From Flagellimonas marinaquae (GTDB taxonomy: Bacteria; Bacteroidota; Bacteroidia; Flavobacteriales; Flavobacteriaceae): a stretch of 64,000 bases of DNA. The translations under genes and the position numbers were made by a program. The notes beneath the pieces are model-generated. The model worked only from the letters and a program-made list of their open reading frames with translations. It did no database searches and was not told where the DNA came from. Location of the stretch: contig NZ_RZMZ01000017.1 of the NCBI RefSeq assembly GCF_003992675.1, positions 16,778-80,777 on the forward strand, in the 5' to 3' direction. Positions 25,842 through 32,793 of the stretch are shown piece after piece (positions within the stretch are counted from its first letter, which is position 1; the number at the start of each line of letters is the position of its first letter).

Positions 25842-25880
25842 AGAGGTTCTGCATGAGAAACGTGTGGAACCTCTTTTTTT
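25842..25880 (+). terminator. Terminator of the thiamine receptor gene
   Basis: AGAGGTTC (25842-25849) pairs with GAACCTCT (25867-25874), then seven T. Confidence 0.88.
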
Positions 25881-25896
25881 AAGTAATTGAAACACT

Positions 25897-26334
25897 TTAA
25901 TTGGAAATGATCACGGTATTGCCATTTTGTGTGGCCGTGTAAAAAAGTAAATCATAGTAGCGATTGCCATCATCAGGTCGGTCCAATTGTTGCCCCGTAA
26001 AAAGACTGTAGGTGTACCCTTCGCAGCCGCAAACCACGTTCTGTCCATCTATTGTCATCGTGGAACATTCGTTCGGTGTATGGTTGGGGCAGCTGGCCTC
26101 AAAAGCATAAAATGTATTCAAGCTGGCCTTGATCACGAAGGCACCTCGAGTTCCCACGCCATTGTTGCCTACATACACAGGATTTCCAATGTTGTTCAGG
26201 TCGTTATAAAGCGGTAAGTTCAGATTGATGTCAAACCGAAACCGAACCTCTTGCAAATAAGGATTTCTATTGGTGGCATCCGAACTACAGGAGAGGATGA
26301 GCACAAGCAAAACAATGGCCCAGAGACGCTTCAT
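25897..26334 (-). CDS. Rieske-like lipoprotein with altered cluster ligands
   Basis: Taking the start at 26334 (MKRLWAIVLLVLILSCSS) gives a lipoprotein signal; an ATG at 26349 adds five residues. Counting from that ATG, the core reads C87-P-N-H90, C95, C107-G-C109-E110-G, and SLFTGQ, which aligns with the Rieske pattern CxHxxC...CxCHG...TG. The second cluster His is Glu, and the first Cys-His spacing is one residue longer. The disulfide Cys pair (95, 109) is kept. It may bind an unusual cluster or none. It stands alone, convergent with the thiamine receptor. Confidence 0.75.
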   Translation of the reverse strand: MKRLWAIVLLVLILSCSSDATNRNPYLQEVRFRFDINLNLPLYNDLNNIGNPVYVGNNGVGTRGAFVIKASLNTFYAFEASCPNHTPNECSTMTIDGQNVVCGCEGYTYSLFTGQQLDRPDDGNRYYDLLFYTATQNGNTVIISN

Positions 26335-26383
26335 GGTAATTGGTTTCAAAGGATTACAAGCGCAAAGTTGATCAAAATTTACC

Positions 26384-26391
26384 TATATTTG
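26384..26391 (+). promoter_or_regulatory. -7 box for greA
   Basis: TATATTTG followed by CG matches the housekeeping box. It implies a leader of about 120 bases before the greA ATG. Confidence 0.5.
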
Positions 26392-26395
26392 CGTT

Positions 26396-26445
26396 AAATC
26401 CTCGCAAAAACCATGCAGGTCATGGGAATCGTTGAGGATTTTTTG
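26396..26445 (+). promoter_or_regulatory. Terminator-like hairpin in the greA leader
   Basis: AAATCCTC (26396-26403) can pair with GAGGATTT (26434-26441), followed by TTTTG. It begins almost at the predicted transcript start. The 30-base loop makes it a weak terminator; it could be an attenuator sensitive to transcript-cleavage factor activity. That is inference. Confidence 0.35.
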
Positions 26446-26520
26446 TATTTGTAGAGGAAGCGTACATTGGGGAAATTTTTCGATTTTCTTCGATGTCTTT
26501 TTGCATAAAAACTAAACGTC

Positions 26521-26997
26521 ATGAGCAAAGTTTCATATTATACACCCGAAGGACTGAAAAAATTGAGGGACGAGCTAAACTACCTTAAAGATGTGGAGCG
26601 TCCCAAGGCATCACAAGCCATTGCAGAGGCAAGGGACAAGGGAGATCTTTCCGAAAATGCGGAATACGATGCGGCCAAAGAAGCCCAGGGATTGTTGGAG
26701 ATGAAGATTTCCAAGATGGAAGAGACCTTGGCCAACGCACGTTTGATCGATGAATCCCAATTGGATACCTCCAAAATTCTGGTGCTTTCTACCGTGAAGT
26801 TAAAAAATCAGACCAATGGCATGGAAATGAAATATACCTTGGTTGCGGAAAGCGAAGCAGACCTCAAAAAGGGAAAAATTTCCGTGACCTCTCCCATAGG
26901 CAAGGGATTGTTGGGTAAAAAGGTGGGCGATGTGGCCGAAATCAAAGTACCTAATGGAACCTTGAAATTCGAAATTTTGGAGATTACAAGAGAGTAA
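26521..26997 (+). CDS. greA: Transcription elongation factor GreA
   Basis: The 158-residue protein has the N-terminal coiled coil (YYTPEGLKKLRDELNYLKDVERPKASQAIAEARDKGDLSENAEYDAAKE) with the acidic tip DLSENAEYDA that reaches the RNA polymerase active site. The C-terminal FKBP-like domain follows (SVTSPIGKGLLGKKVGDVAEIKVPNG). It rescues stalled polymerase by promoting transcript cleavage. The HIT gene follows after a terminator. Confidence 0.97.
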   Translation: MSKVSYYTPEGLKKLRDELNYLKDVERPKASQAIAEARDKGDLSENAEYDAAKEAQGLLEMKISKMEETLANARLIDESQLDTSKILVLSTVKLKNQTNGMEMKYTLVAESEADLKKGKISVTSPIGKGLLGKKVGDVAEIKVPNGTLKFEILEITRE

Positions 26998-27020
26998 GCG
27001 TAACTTAATTGGTTATATTT

Positions 27021-27047
27021 AATCCCGTCATAGCACGGGATTTTTTA
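27021..27047 (+). terminator. greA terminator
   Basis: AATCCCGT (27021-27028) pairs with ACGGGATT (27035-27042), followed by T-run. Confidence 0.9.
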
Positions 27048-27065
27048 TTTTAAAACCGAATCAAA

Positions 27066-27455
27066 ATGGCCAGTATATTCACAAAGATCATCAACGGAGA
27101 CATTCCAAGTTACAAAATAGCCGAAGACGAGTACAATTTTGCTTTTTTGGACATCAATCCCAATGCGAAGGGGCATACCTTATGCGTTCCCAAAAAGGAG
27201 GTGGACAAGATTATGGACCTCGATGAGGAATCGTACATGCGATTGATGGCCTTTTCAAGAAAGGTTGGCGTTGCCTTGGAAAAAGCAGTACCCTGTAAAA
27301 GAGTGGGAATGTCGGTCATAGGATTGGAAGTGCCCCATGTGCACGTTCATCTTATACCATTACAAAGTATGGCCAACGCTACTTTTCAGCACAAAGAAGA
27401 ATTGACCAAAGAGGAGTTTGAAGCTGTTGCCGAAGCCATTCGGGCGCATCTTTAA
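27066..27455 (+). CDS. HIT family nucleotide-binding protein
   Basis: The 129-residue protein carries the histidine triad HVHVHLIP near residue 92 and the N-terminal segment FTKIINGDIPSYKIAEDEYNFAFLDINPNAKGHTLCVPKKEV. Hint/Fhit-like enzymes hydrolyse adenosine phosphoramidates or dinucleotides. The gene starts 19 bases after the greA terminator and overlaps the convergent gene by four bases. Confidence 0.92.
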   Translation: MASIFTKIINGDIPSYKIAEDEYNFAFLDINPNAKGHTLCVPKKEVDKIMDLDEESYMRLMAFSRKVGVALEKAVPCKRVGMSVIGLEVPHVHVHLIPLQSMANATFQHKEELTKEEFEAVAEAIRAHL

Positions 27456-27796
27456 CTTTCCAGAAAAAAATAAACTCCTGCAGCCGCTAGGCACAACATC
27501 AAAATCAAAATGATGAAAAACAACATGGTGAAGCGGACCGCTGGACGGTCTGGTTTTACCAGTTTGTTGTAGTAATTGAACACCCGTTCAATATCTGGGG
27601 TCCAGGTCACAGGGTAAATGACGGAGTTGCACTTTTTGCACTTGATTTCATGGGTTACCACCCCCGTAGTTCTATGGTACAAGGCGTTATGGGTATGTTT
27701 TTGGTAAAAAGTGATTTTGAGTTCCTGATTGAAACACTCTGGACAGTTATTGGTGATATCGGCTTCCTGTATGACAAGCTGTTTTTCCTCGGCCAT
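27452..27796 (-). CDS. Zinc-ribbon protein with C-terminal membrane anchor
   Basis: The 114-residue protein contains CPEC (about residues 18-21) and CKKC (about 53-56), a probable zinc ribbon, then VIYPVTWTPDIERVFNYYNKL. One C-terminal membrane helix (about 90-112) follows, so it is a tail-anchored cytoplasmic protein. I do not recognise a named family. It lies three bases downstream of the histidine kinase gene and is probably co-transcribed with it, so it may belong to the same sensory pathway. Confidence 0.7.
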   Translation of the reverse strand: MAEEKQLVIQEADITNNCPECFNQELKITFYQKHTHNALYHRTTGVVTHEIKCKKCNSVIYPVTWTPDIERVFNYYNKLVKPDRPAVRFTMLFFIILILMLCLAAAGVYFFLES

Positions 27797-27799
27797 AAT

Positions 27800-28951
27800 T
27801 CAATTTTCTAATACTTTCAGCGAAATCTGCATGATGGTTCCTTCTTTGCTTGACGAAAATACTTTAATTTTTCCTTTATGGTATTCTTCCACAATTCTTT
27901 TTACCAACGAAAGCCCTAATCCCCAGCCTCTTTGCTTGGAAGTGACCCCGGGATTAAAAATGTTCTGAAAATCACTTTTGGGAATGCCGTGGCCTGTATC
28001 GGAGACCATTATGTGAATGTTTGGCCCCTTTTTTTCAATTTGGATGGCAATATTCCCCTTTCCCTTCATGGCGTCAATGCCATTTTTCACCAAGTTTTCA
28101 ATACTCCAATTGTACAGGGGGGGATTCATTAAAACAGTGGCTTCTTCCACATTGGAGCTAAAGGAAAAATGGACCAGTTTGGAGCTACGCTTTTTAAGAT
28201 AATCGTATGCTTTTTTGGTTTCGGAAACAATGTCGTGTTTTCGGAGTTCGGGCACGGACCCAATTTTGGAAAACCGCTCCGTAATAGTTTCGAGACGGCT
28301 GATGTCCTTCGCAATTTCACGGGTTACCTCTGGGTTGATCTGCTCGGATTTCAACAGCTCGTTCCAACCGAGCAAAGAAGTAAGGGGCGTTCCAATCTGA
28401 TGTGCCGTTTCCTTTGCCATTCCCGCCCATAATTTGTTCTGTTCGGAGGCCTTGTTGGTGCGGAAGAAAAAGAAGATGACCGCACCGAACAGAAAAATGA
28501 TCAGCAATAGGGCCAGCGGATAATATTTTAATTTGTTCAGCACTTCGGAGTTGCCATAATACAGGGTTTCCAATAATTCATCCTCTTGAATAATCTGTAT
28601 GGGCTCGTTCTCATTACGGAATTGGGCAATCTTTTTTCGGATATACAGGCTATCGCCGATTTTGTCCTCGGGGATATTATGGGTTTTGTAGGAGCCCTCC
28701 TCGTTTACCAAAATCATGGGCGTAGAGGTGTTGTTTCCCAAAACCTTTAGGGTCAGGTTTCCCAGTTCTTGGTCTACGGAAGATTGCACAAGTTCCAGTT
28801 GGGCCGTGGCCCATATCTCCATTTTGAGTCGCTCCTCTTCCTTGAATTTCTTAAAAAAACTGTTGGTGTTCCATAGAATAAGGCTCACTATTACAAATGC
28901 TGAGATAAGCATGAAAAGGTTGGAGGTTTTCCGTTTTGAGCTAAAATTCAT
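27800..28951 (-). CDS. Orphan sensor histidine kinase
   Basis: The 383-residue protein has two membrane helices (about residues 11-30 and 143-165) bracketing a periplasmic sensor of about 110 residues. The dimerisation domain carries the phospho-acceptor His in AKETAHQIGTPLTSLLGWNELL. The HATPase domain has the N-box ENLVKNGIDAM, SDTGHGIP and GWGLGLSLVKRIVEEY. No response regulator gene is nearby, so the partner is elsewhere. The downstream zinc-ribbon membrane protein is the only gene in the same transcript. Confidence 0.92.
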   Translation of the reverse strand: MNFSSKRKTSNLFMLISAFVIVSLILWNTNSFFKKFKEEERLKMEIWATAQLELVQSSVDQELGNLTLKVLGNNTSTPMILVNEEGSYKTHNIPEDKIGDSLYIRKKIAQFRNENEPIQIIQEDELLETLYYGNSEVLNKLKYYPLALLLIIFLFGAVIFFFFRTNKASEQNKLWAGMAKETAHQIGTPLTSLLGWNELLKSEQINPEVTREIAKDISRLETITERFSKIGSVPELRKHDIVSETKKAYDYLKKRSSKLVHFSFSSNVEEATVLMNPPLYNWSIENLVKNGIDAMKGKGNIAIQIEKKGPNIHIMVSDTGHGIPKSDFQNIFNPGVTSKQRGWGLGLSLVKRIVEEYHKGKIKVFSSSKEGTIMQISLKVLEN

Positions 28952-29040
28952 GGATGGTCAAATTGTTTTTAAAGATAGGGAAATGGAAAACATGTTGATA
29001 GTTCGTTTAAATAACGGATGCCTATGGAATTCATTTTATG

Positions 29041-29048
29041 TACTTTTG
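29041..29048 (+). promoter_or_regulatory. -7 box for the DUF3127 gene
   Basis: TACTTTTG, 25 bases before the ATG at 29074. No matching -33 TTG. Confidence 0.5.
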
Positions 29049-29073
29049 GGTTTTCAACAAAAATTAACATTGC

Positions 29074-29454
29074 ATGGAAGTTCAGGGAAGAATCAAAATG
29101 ATAGACGAAACCAAGACCTACGGTAACAATGGTTTTCGAAAAAGAGAGGTGGTCGTTACCACGGAGGAACAATATCCACAACACATTTTGGTGGAGTTTG
29201 TGCAAGATAAGTGCGATCTACTGAATAGTTACAGTGTTGGACAAATGGTAAAGATCAGTATCAACCTTAGGGGAAGGGAATGGGTAAACCCACAAGGGGA
29301 AACCAAATACTTCAACTCCATTCAAGGTTGGCGCATCGAGAACCTTCAAGCCGAACAGTCTGCTTCCGACAATATGCCGCCGGTTCCTCCTATGGAGGCC
29401 TTTGAGCCGGCCGACGATTACAACGAAGAAGATCACGACGACCTGCCCTTTTAA
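29074..29454 (+). CDS. DUF3127 OB-fold-like protein with an SSB-type C-terminal tip
   Basis: The 126-residue DUF3127 protein begins MEVQGRIKMIDETKTYGNNGFRKREVVVTT and continues with strands that look like an OB-fold (HILVEFVQDKCDLL, GQMVKISINLRGREW, KYFNSIQGWRIENL). A Pro-rich linker follows, and the protein ends NEEDHDDLPF. The last five residues equal the end of the SSB encoded at 5.3 kb. This is the overall plan of SSB: OB-fold, flexible linker, acidic DDLPF tip. It could bind single-stranded nucleic acid and recruit SSB partner proteins. Function is unproven. Confidence 0.85.
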   Translation: MEVQGRIKMIDETKTYGNNGFRKREVVVTTEEQYPQHILVEFVQDKCDLLNSYSVGQMVKISINLRGREWVNPQGETKYFNSIQGWRIENLQAEQSASDNMPPVPPMEAFEPADDYNEEDHDDLPF

Positions 29455-29546
29455 GCGGTACGTTTTAAAAAGGATACCTATCGAAAATCTGGACCATAAT
29501 GTCCGGATTTTCTTGTTTTTGGCCCGATTTGTATTTTTAGAAAAAA

Positions 29547-30215
29547 ATGCACGTGGAAAACATGCCCCTTTACTTTTTAAATAAAAGGTTGGAGTTCCCC
29601 CCAGTGGAACAGGCCAGTGAGGATGGTCTGCTCGCCGTTGGTGGAGATCTCTCCCCCGAACGATTGTTACTGGCCTATAAAAATGGAATTTTCCCATGGT
29701 TCAATGATGATTCATTGATTTTGTGGTGGACTCCCGACCCCCGCATGGTCCTGTTTCCAAATAAGGTAAGAGTGTCCAAAAGTATGCGAAAAGTGATACG
29801 TGACGGCCAGTTTACCTTGACCCAGAATACTTGTTTTGAAAGAGTAATGGACCATTGCGCCAAGGTCCTACGGAAGGGTCAAGATGGAACCTGGATTACC
29901 CCTAAAATGAAAACGGCCTATATGAATCTGCACAAGAAAGGCCATACACGCTCTTACGAAGTCTGGGAGGATGGAGAGCTGGTAGGCGGACTTTATGGGG
30001 TTGACCTTGGACATGTATTTTGTGGGGAAAGTATGTTCAGTTTGCGGCCCAATGCGTCCAAATATGCATTCATCCAAATGGCCCGGGAACTGGGAGAAAA
30101 AGGATACTTGGCCATCGATTGTCAGGTGTACACCCGACATTTGGAGAGCTTGGGGGCAGAATTGATACCACGAGCGGAATTTGTGAAAATATTACAGGGA
30201 CAATTGAAGACTTGA
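29547..30215 (+). CDS. aat: Leucyl/phenylalanyl-tRNA--protein transferase
   Basis: The 222-residue enzyme moves Leu or Phe from tRNA to proteins with N-terminal Lys or Arg, marking them for ClpS-ClpAP. Motifs: GLLAVGGDLSPERLLLAYKNGIFPWF, the DPRMVLFP loop, GHTRSYEVWEDGELVGGLYGV and GESMFS...NASKYAF. It ends opposite the 3' part of the DUF2490 gene with a 24-base convergent overlap. Confidence 0.95.
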   Translation: MHVENMPLYFLNKRLEFPPVEQASEDGLLAVGGDLSPERLLLAYKNGIFPWFNDDSLILWWTPDPRMVLFPNKVRVSKSMRKVIRDGQFTLTQNTCFERVMDHCAKVLRKGQDGTWITPKMKTAYMNLHKKGHTRSYEVWEDGELVGGLYGVDLGHVFCGESMFSLRPNASKYAFIQMARELGEKGYLAIDCQVYTRHLESLGAELIPRAEFVKILQGQLKT

Positions 30216-30881
30216 CAATAAAAAAAGGACATTTTGTGGTTGGGCAGCGCTAAAATCCTCTATGCGGTATTCTACGCCCATCTGAAATTTTAAACCACCC
30301 TTAAGATCCCAGCCCAATTGTCCCGATATTCGGGTGTCATATTGAGGGGCATTGCTTTTGGCCACACTCAAAAGATTTTCCCAACTTCCCACAAAATAAG
30401 GTTCACCTGGATCTAATTTTTCGCCCTGCAAAGGAAAATCCACGGCAAAACGATAACGGAACCGGTGGGTGGTCAATGAGTTGGTAATGCGTTGCTCTGC
30501 ACGAAGCCTATGTCCGTAGCGAATCGCCAGAGGTTTATGCGTAATATTGTACTGTTGGGTGAGCCGCAATTCGTTTTCCCGATCCTCAAACGTATCGCGA
30601 AAACGGTATTGAACACCAAGGGCCACGCTTTGGTTGCCTTGGATCTTAAGGTTGGAAAAATGGGCAAGGTCCAATTGCCTCACCCGTAAGGTCACCACTT
30701 CGTCATCAAAAATATAATTTCGGTTGGCCAAGGAGAAATTATGCGAATAAGTACCCGAGACCTTGTAATTTACCGCTACTTGGGGCTGCCAGTATGCCGT
30801 TAGGTTTTCTTGCGCCCGCACGCTGGCCAAGGACACGAGCAACAGCACAGGAAAAAGCCATTTAGTACAGGACATGGTCAT
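30192..30881 (-). CDS. DUF2490 outer membrane beta-barrel-like protein
   Basis: The 229-residue protein has a signal peptide (cleaved near SVRAQ) and alternating amphipathic strands ending in a C-terminal hydrophobic strand (LFLLSSLQLSL). NELRLTQQYNITHKPLAIRYGHRLRAEQRI and RFRYRFAVDFPLQGEKLDPGE are typical of DUF2490, predicted to be a small porin-like barrel of unknown role. It overlaps the upstream gene by 20 bases and is probably its operon partner. Confidence 0.8.
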   Translation of the reverse strand: MTMSCTKWLFPVLLLVSLASVRAQENLTAYWQPQVAVNYKVSGTYSHNFSLANRNYIFDDEVVTLRVRQLDLAHFSNLKIQGNQSVALGVQYRFRDTFEDRENELRLTQQYNITHKPLAIRYGHRLRAEQRITNSLTTHRFRYRFAVDFPLQGEKLDPGEPYFVGSWENLLSVAKSNAPQYDTRISGQLGWDLKGGLKFQMGVEYRIEDFSAAQPQNVLFLLSSLQLSL

Positions 30882-31443
30882 AACTTGGCGGGAACGATTT
30901 TCGAATTCGTATCAATTGGCCCTGAGCATCAAATAGTGCTTCGTATTCCTGAAATTCCTTATCCTTTTTGGCCGAAAAGACCAATTCGTAATTGACCTCG
31001 GGCAAAATCAGGTTTTGGAAGGCGTTGTGCAGGAGTTTTTCATTGGACTGCCCATCCAGAACCGGATATTGTTGTTGGATTTTTTTGACACGGTACTTTT
31101 GGTGGTTCTCATCAAGATAAAAAAGAATGGTGCCCCACGTATCATTGGGAATATCCTGCTCCTTAATTTCGAACTCTACATCTTCCAGCTTTCCCTCTTC
31201 GTCAAACTCCACACTGTAATGAAGTCTTCCTTTCTTAAACTTGGCTTCATAGCTTTTTTTGATACTGTCCGTTTCTTGGTAAAAACGCACCCGCTTGGCA
31301 TCCTCCAAGTACTTTTCTATCAAGATGTAGGAGGCTTGGGGAAATTCTTCTTGATCGATTCTTGATTCTCGTTCGTACTTGTTCTGTGCAAAACCAAATT
31401 GCACCATCACAAGCATAAAAAGGAGTATAGGATTAAACTTCAT
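30862..31443 (-). CDS. Secreted protein of unknown function (PepSY-like fold possible)
   Basis: The 193-residue protein has a signal peptide (MKFNPILLFMLVMVQFGFAQ). About 170 charged residues follow, with two similar halves: YSVEFDEEGKLEDVEFEIKEQD and YEALFDAQGQLIRIRKSF. This strand-turn-strand pattern resembles PepSY-like periplasmic proteins. No catalytic motif is seen. It overlaps tag upstream (11 bases) and DUF2490 downstream, so tag, this gene and DUF2490 form one transcript. Confidence 0.75.
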   Translation of the reverse strand: MKFNPILLFMLVMVQFGFAQNKYERESRIDQEEFPQASYILIEKYLEDAKRVRFYQETDSIKKSYEAKFKKGRLHYSVEFDEEGKLEDVEFEIKEQDIPNDTWGTILFYLDENHQKYRVKKIQQQYPVLDGQSNEKLLHNAFQNLILPEVNYELVFSAKKDKEFQEYEALFDAQGQLIRIRKSFPPSYDHVLY

Positions 31444-31996
31444 GGTATCTAAAACAATTTACTTCGTGGTCGTTTACCATGCCCGTTGCCTGCATGTGAG
31501 CATAAATTACGGTACTCCCCACGAATTTGAATCCCCTTTTCTTTAAATCTTTACTAATGGCATCTGAAATGGCGGTAGTGGCAGGGGCATTCTTGTAATC
31601 TTCCCATTTGTTTTTGATGGGCTCACCATCCACAAAATCCCAAATGTAGGTACTGAAGCTACCAAATTCTTCTTGGATATCCATAAAGGCCTTAGCGTTG
31701 GAAATGGTAGCGTTTACCTTTAATTTATTTCTGATGATTCCTGGGTCTTGTAACAGTGAGTCGACTTTTTTTTGGTCGTAGGTTGCGATTTTTTTGTAAT
31801 TGAATCGGTCGAAGGCTTTTCTAAAATTTTCGCGTTTTCGCAATACGGTGATCCAGCTTAATCCAGCTTGAAAGGTCTCCAGGATCAAGAATTCAAATAG
31901 CGTATCATCGTCCCGCACGGGAACGCCCCATTCGGTATCATGATAGCTTTCATACAACGGATCGCCAAGGCACCATCCACATCGATGTTTGTCCAT
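31433..31996 (-). CDS. tag: DNA-3-methyladenine glycosylase I
   Basis: The 187-residue repair enzyme excises 3-methyladenine. The N-terminus HRCGWCLGDPLYESYHDTEWGVP contains the Cys of the zinc snap; the His and Cys partners lie at the C-terminus (VNDHEVNCFRYHE). The core has LFEFLILETFQAGLSWITVLRKRENFRKAF. Length and motifs are complete. Confidence 0.95.
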   Translation of the reverse strand: MDKHRCGWCLGDPLYESYHDTEWGVPVRDDDTLFEFLILETFQAGLSWITVLRKRENFRKAFDRFNYKKIATYDQKKVDSLLQDPGIIRNKLKVNATISNAKAFMDIQEEFGSFSTYIWDFVDGEPIKNKWEDYKNAPATTAISDAISKDLKKRGFKFVGSTVIYAHMQATGMVNDHEVNCFRYHEV

Positions 31997-32050
31997 GGAT
32001 CTAAATTTGTATCAAAAGTAAGGGAAAAATTGAAGCGTTAATTGAAAGTT

Positions 32051-32087
32051 AAAGTATTATTAATCGATAGTAATACTTTTATATTTG
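32051..32087 (+). promoter_or_regulatory. TetR-type operator overlapping the promoter of the export operon
   Basis: AAAGTATTA (32051-32059) and TAATACTTT (32071-32079) are perfect inverted arms with an 11-base centre (TTAATCGATAG). The -7 box TATATTTG (32080-32087) begins at the next base. A repressor bound here would block RNA polymerase. The TetR-family gene starts 29 bases downstream, so autoregulation of the whole operon is the simple reading. Confidence 0.7.
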
Positions 32088-32115
32088 CGAGGCAAAATTT
32101 TAAAAGTAATGAGCG

Positions 32116-32793
32116 ATGGATGTATTGATGCAGTCCCTGAAGATAGGGGTAAACGAAAAACTTTATATTAAAGATCCCGAGTCTTCTACTTTGGGGAAGA
32201 ATATTATTGAGCACAGTATCCTATTGATCGATGAATTGGGGTTTGATAGTTTTACGTTCAAGAAATTGGGGGTAAAGATCAACTCGAACGAAAGTTCCAT
32301 ATATCGATATTTTGAAAATAAACATAAACTCTTACTGTACTTGGCCACATGGTATTGGGGCTGGGTTGAATATCGTATGGTATTTTCCACAAACGGGATA
32401 GACGACCCAATCAAAAAACTTGAAAAGGCCGTGGAGGTTTTGACACAGAACGTTGAGGAAGACAGCACTATATCGCATGTAAACGAGGTGGTATTGAATA
32501 GGATCATTATCAACGAATACTCAAAATCCTATTTGGTAAAAGAGGTAAACCAAGAAGATAAAGACAGCTTTTTTATGGTTTGCAAACGATTGGTGAACCG
32601 GCTCAGCGATATGATATCGGCAGTGGATGAAGAGTATCCATACCCCATAAGTTTGGCTAGCAATGTGATGGAGGGGTCTCTACATCAATATTTTTTGAAG
32701 GAGCATTTTCCAACGCTCACCAATTGCAACAGTACCATTACCCCGACCGAATTTTTTATAGACCTCATTTTCCGTACTTTAAATAAAAAATAA
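32116..32793 (+). CDS. TetR/AcrR-family transcriptional regulator
   Basis: The 225-residue protein has an N-terminal helix-turn-helix (IIEHSILLIDELGFDSFTFKKLGVKINSNESSIYRYFENKHKLLLYLATWYWGW, about residues 28-82). SIYRYFENKHKLL is the TetR recognition-helix signature. The C-terminal ligand/dimer domain shows no identifiable ligand. It leads the operon with the ABC, HlyD and TolC genes (stop codon adjacent to the ABC start) and probably binds the palindrome at 32051. Confidence 0.88.
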   Translation: MDVLMQSLKIGVNEKLYIKDPESSTLGKNIIEHSILLIDELGFDSFTFKKLGVKINSNESSIYRYFENKHKLLLYLATWYWGWVEYRMVFSTNGIDDPIKKLEKAVEVLTQNVEEDSTISHVNEVVLNRIIINEYSKSYLVKEVNQEDKDSFFMVCKRLVNRLSDMISAVDEEYPYPISLASNVMEGSLHQYFLKEHFPTLTNCNSTITPTEFFIDLIFRTLNKK

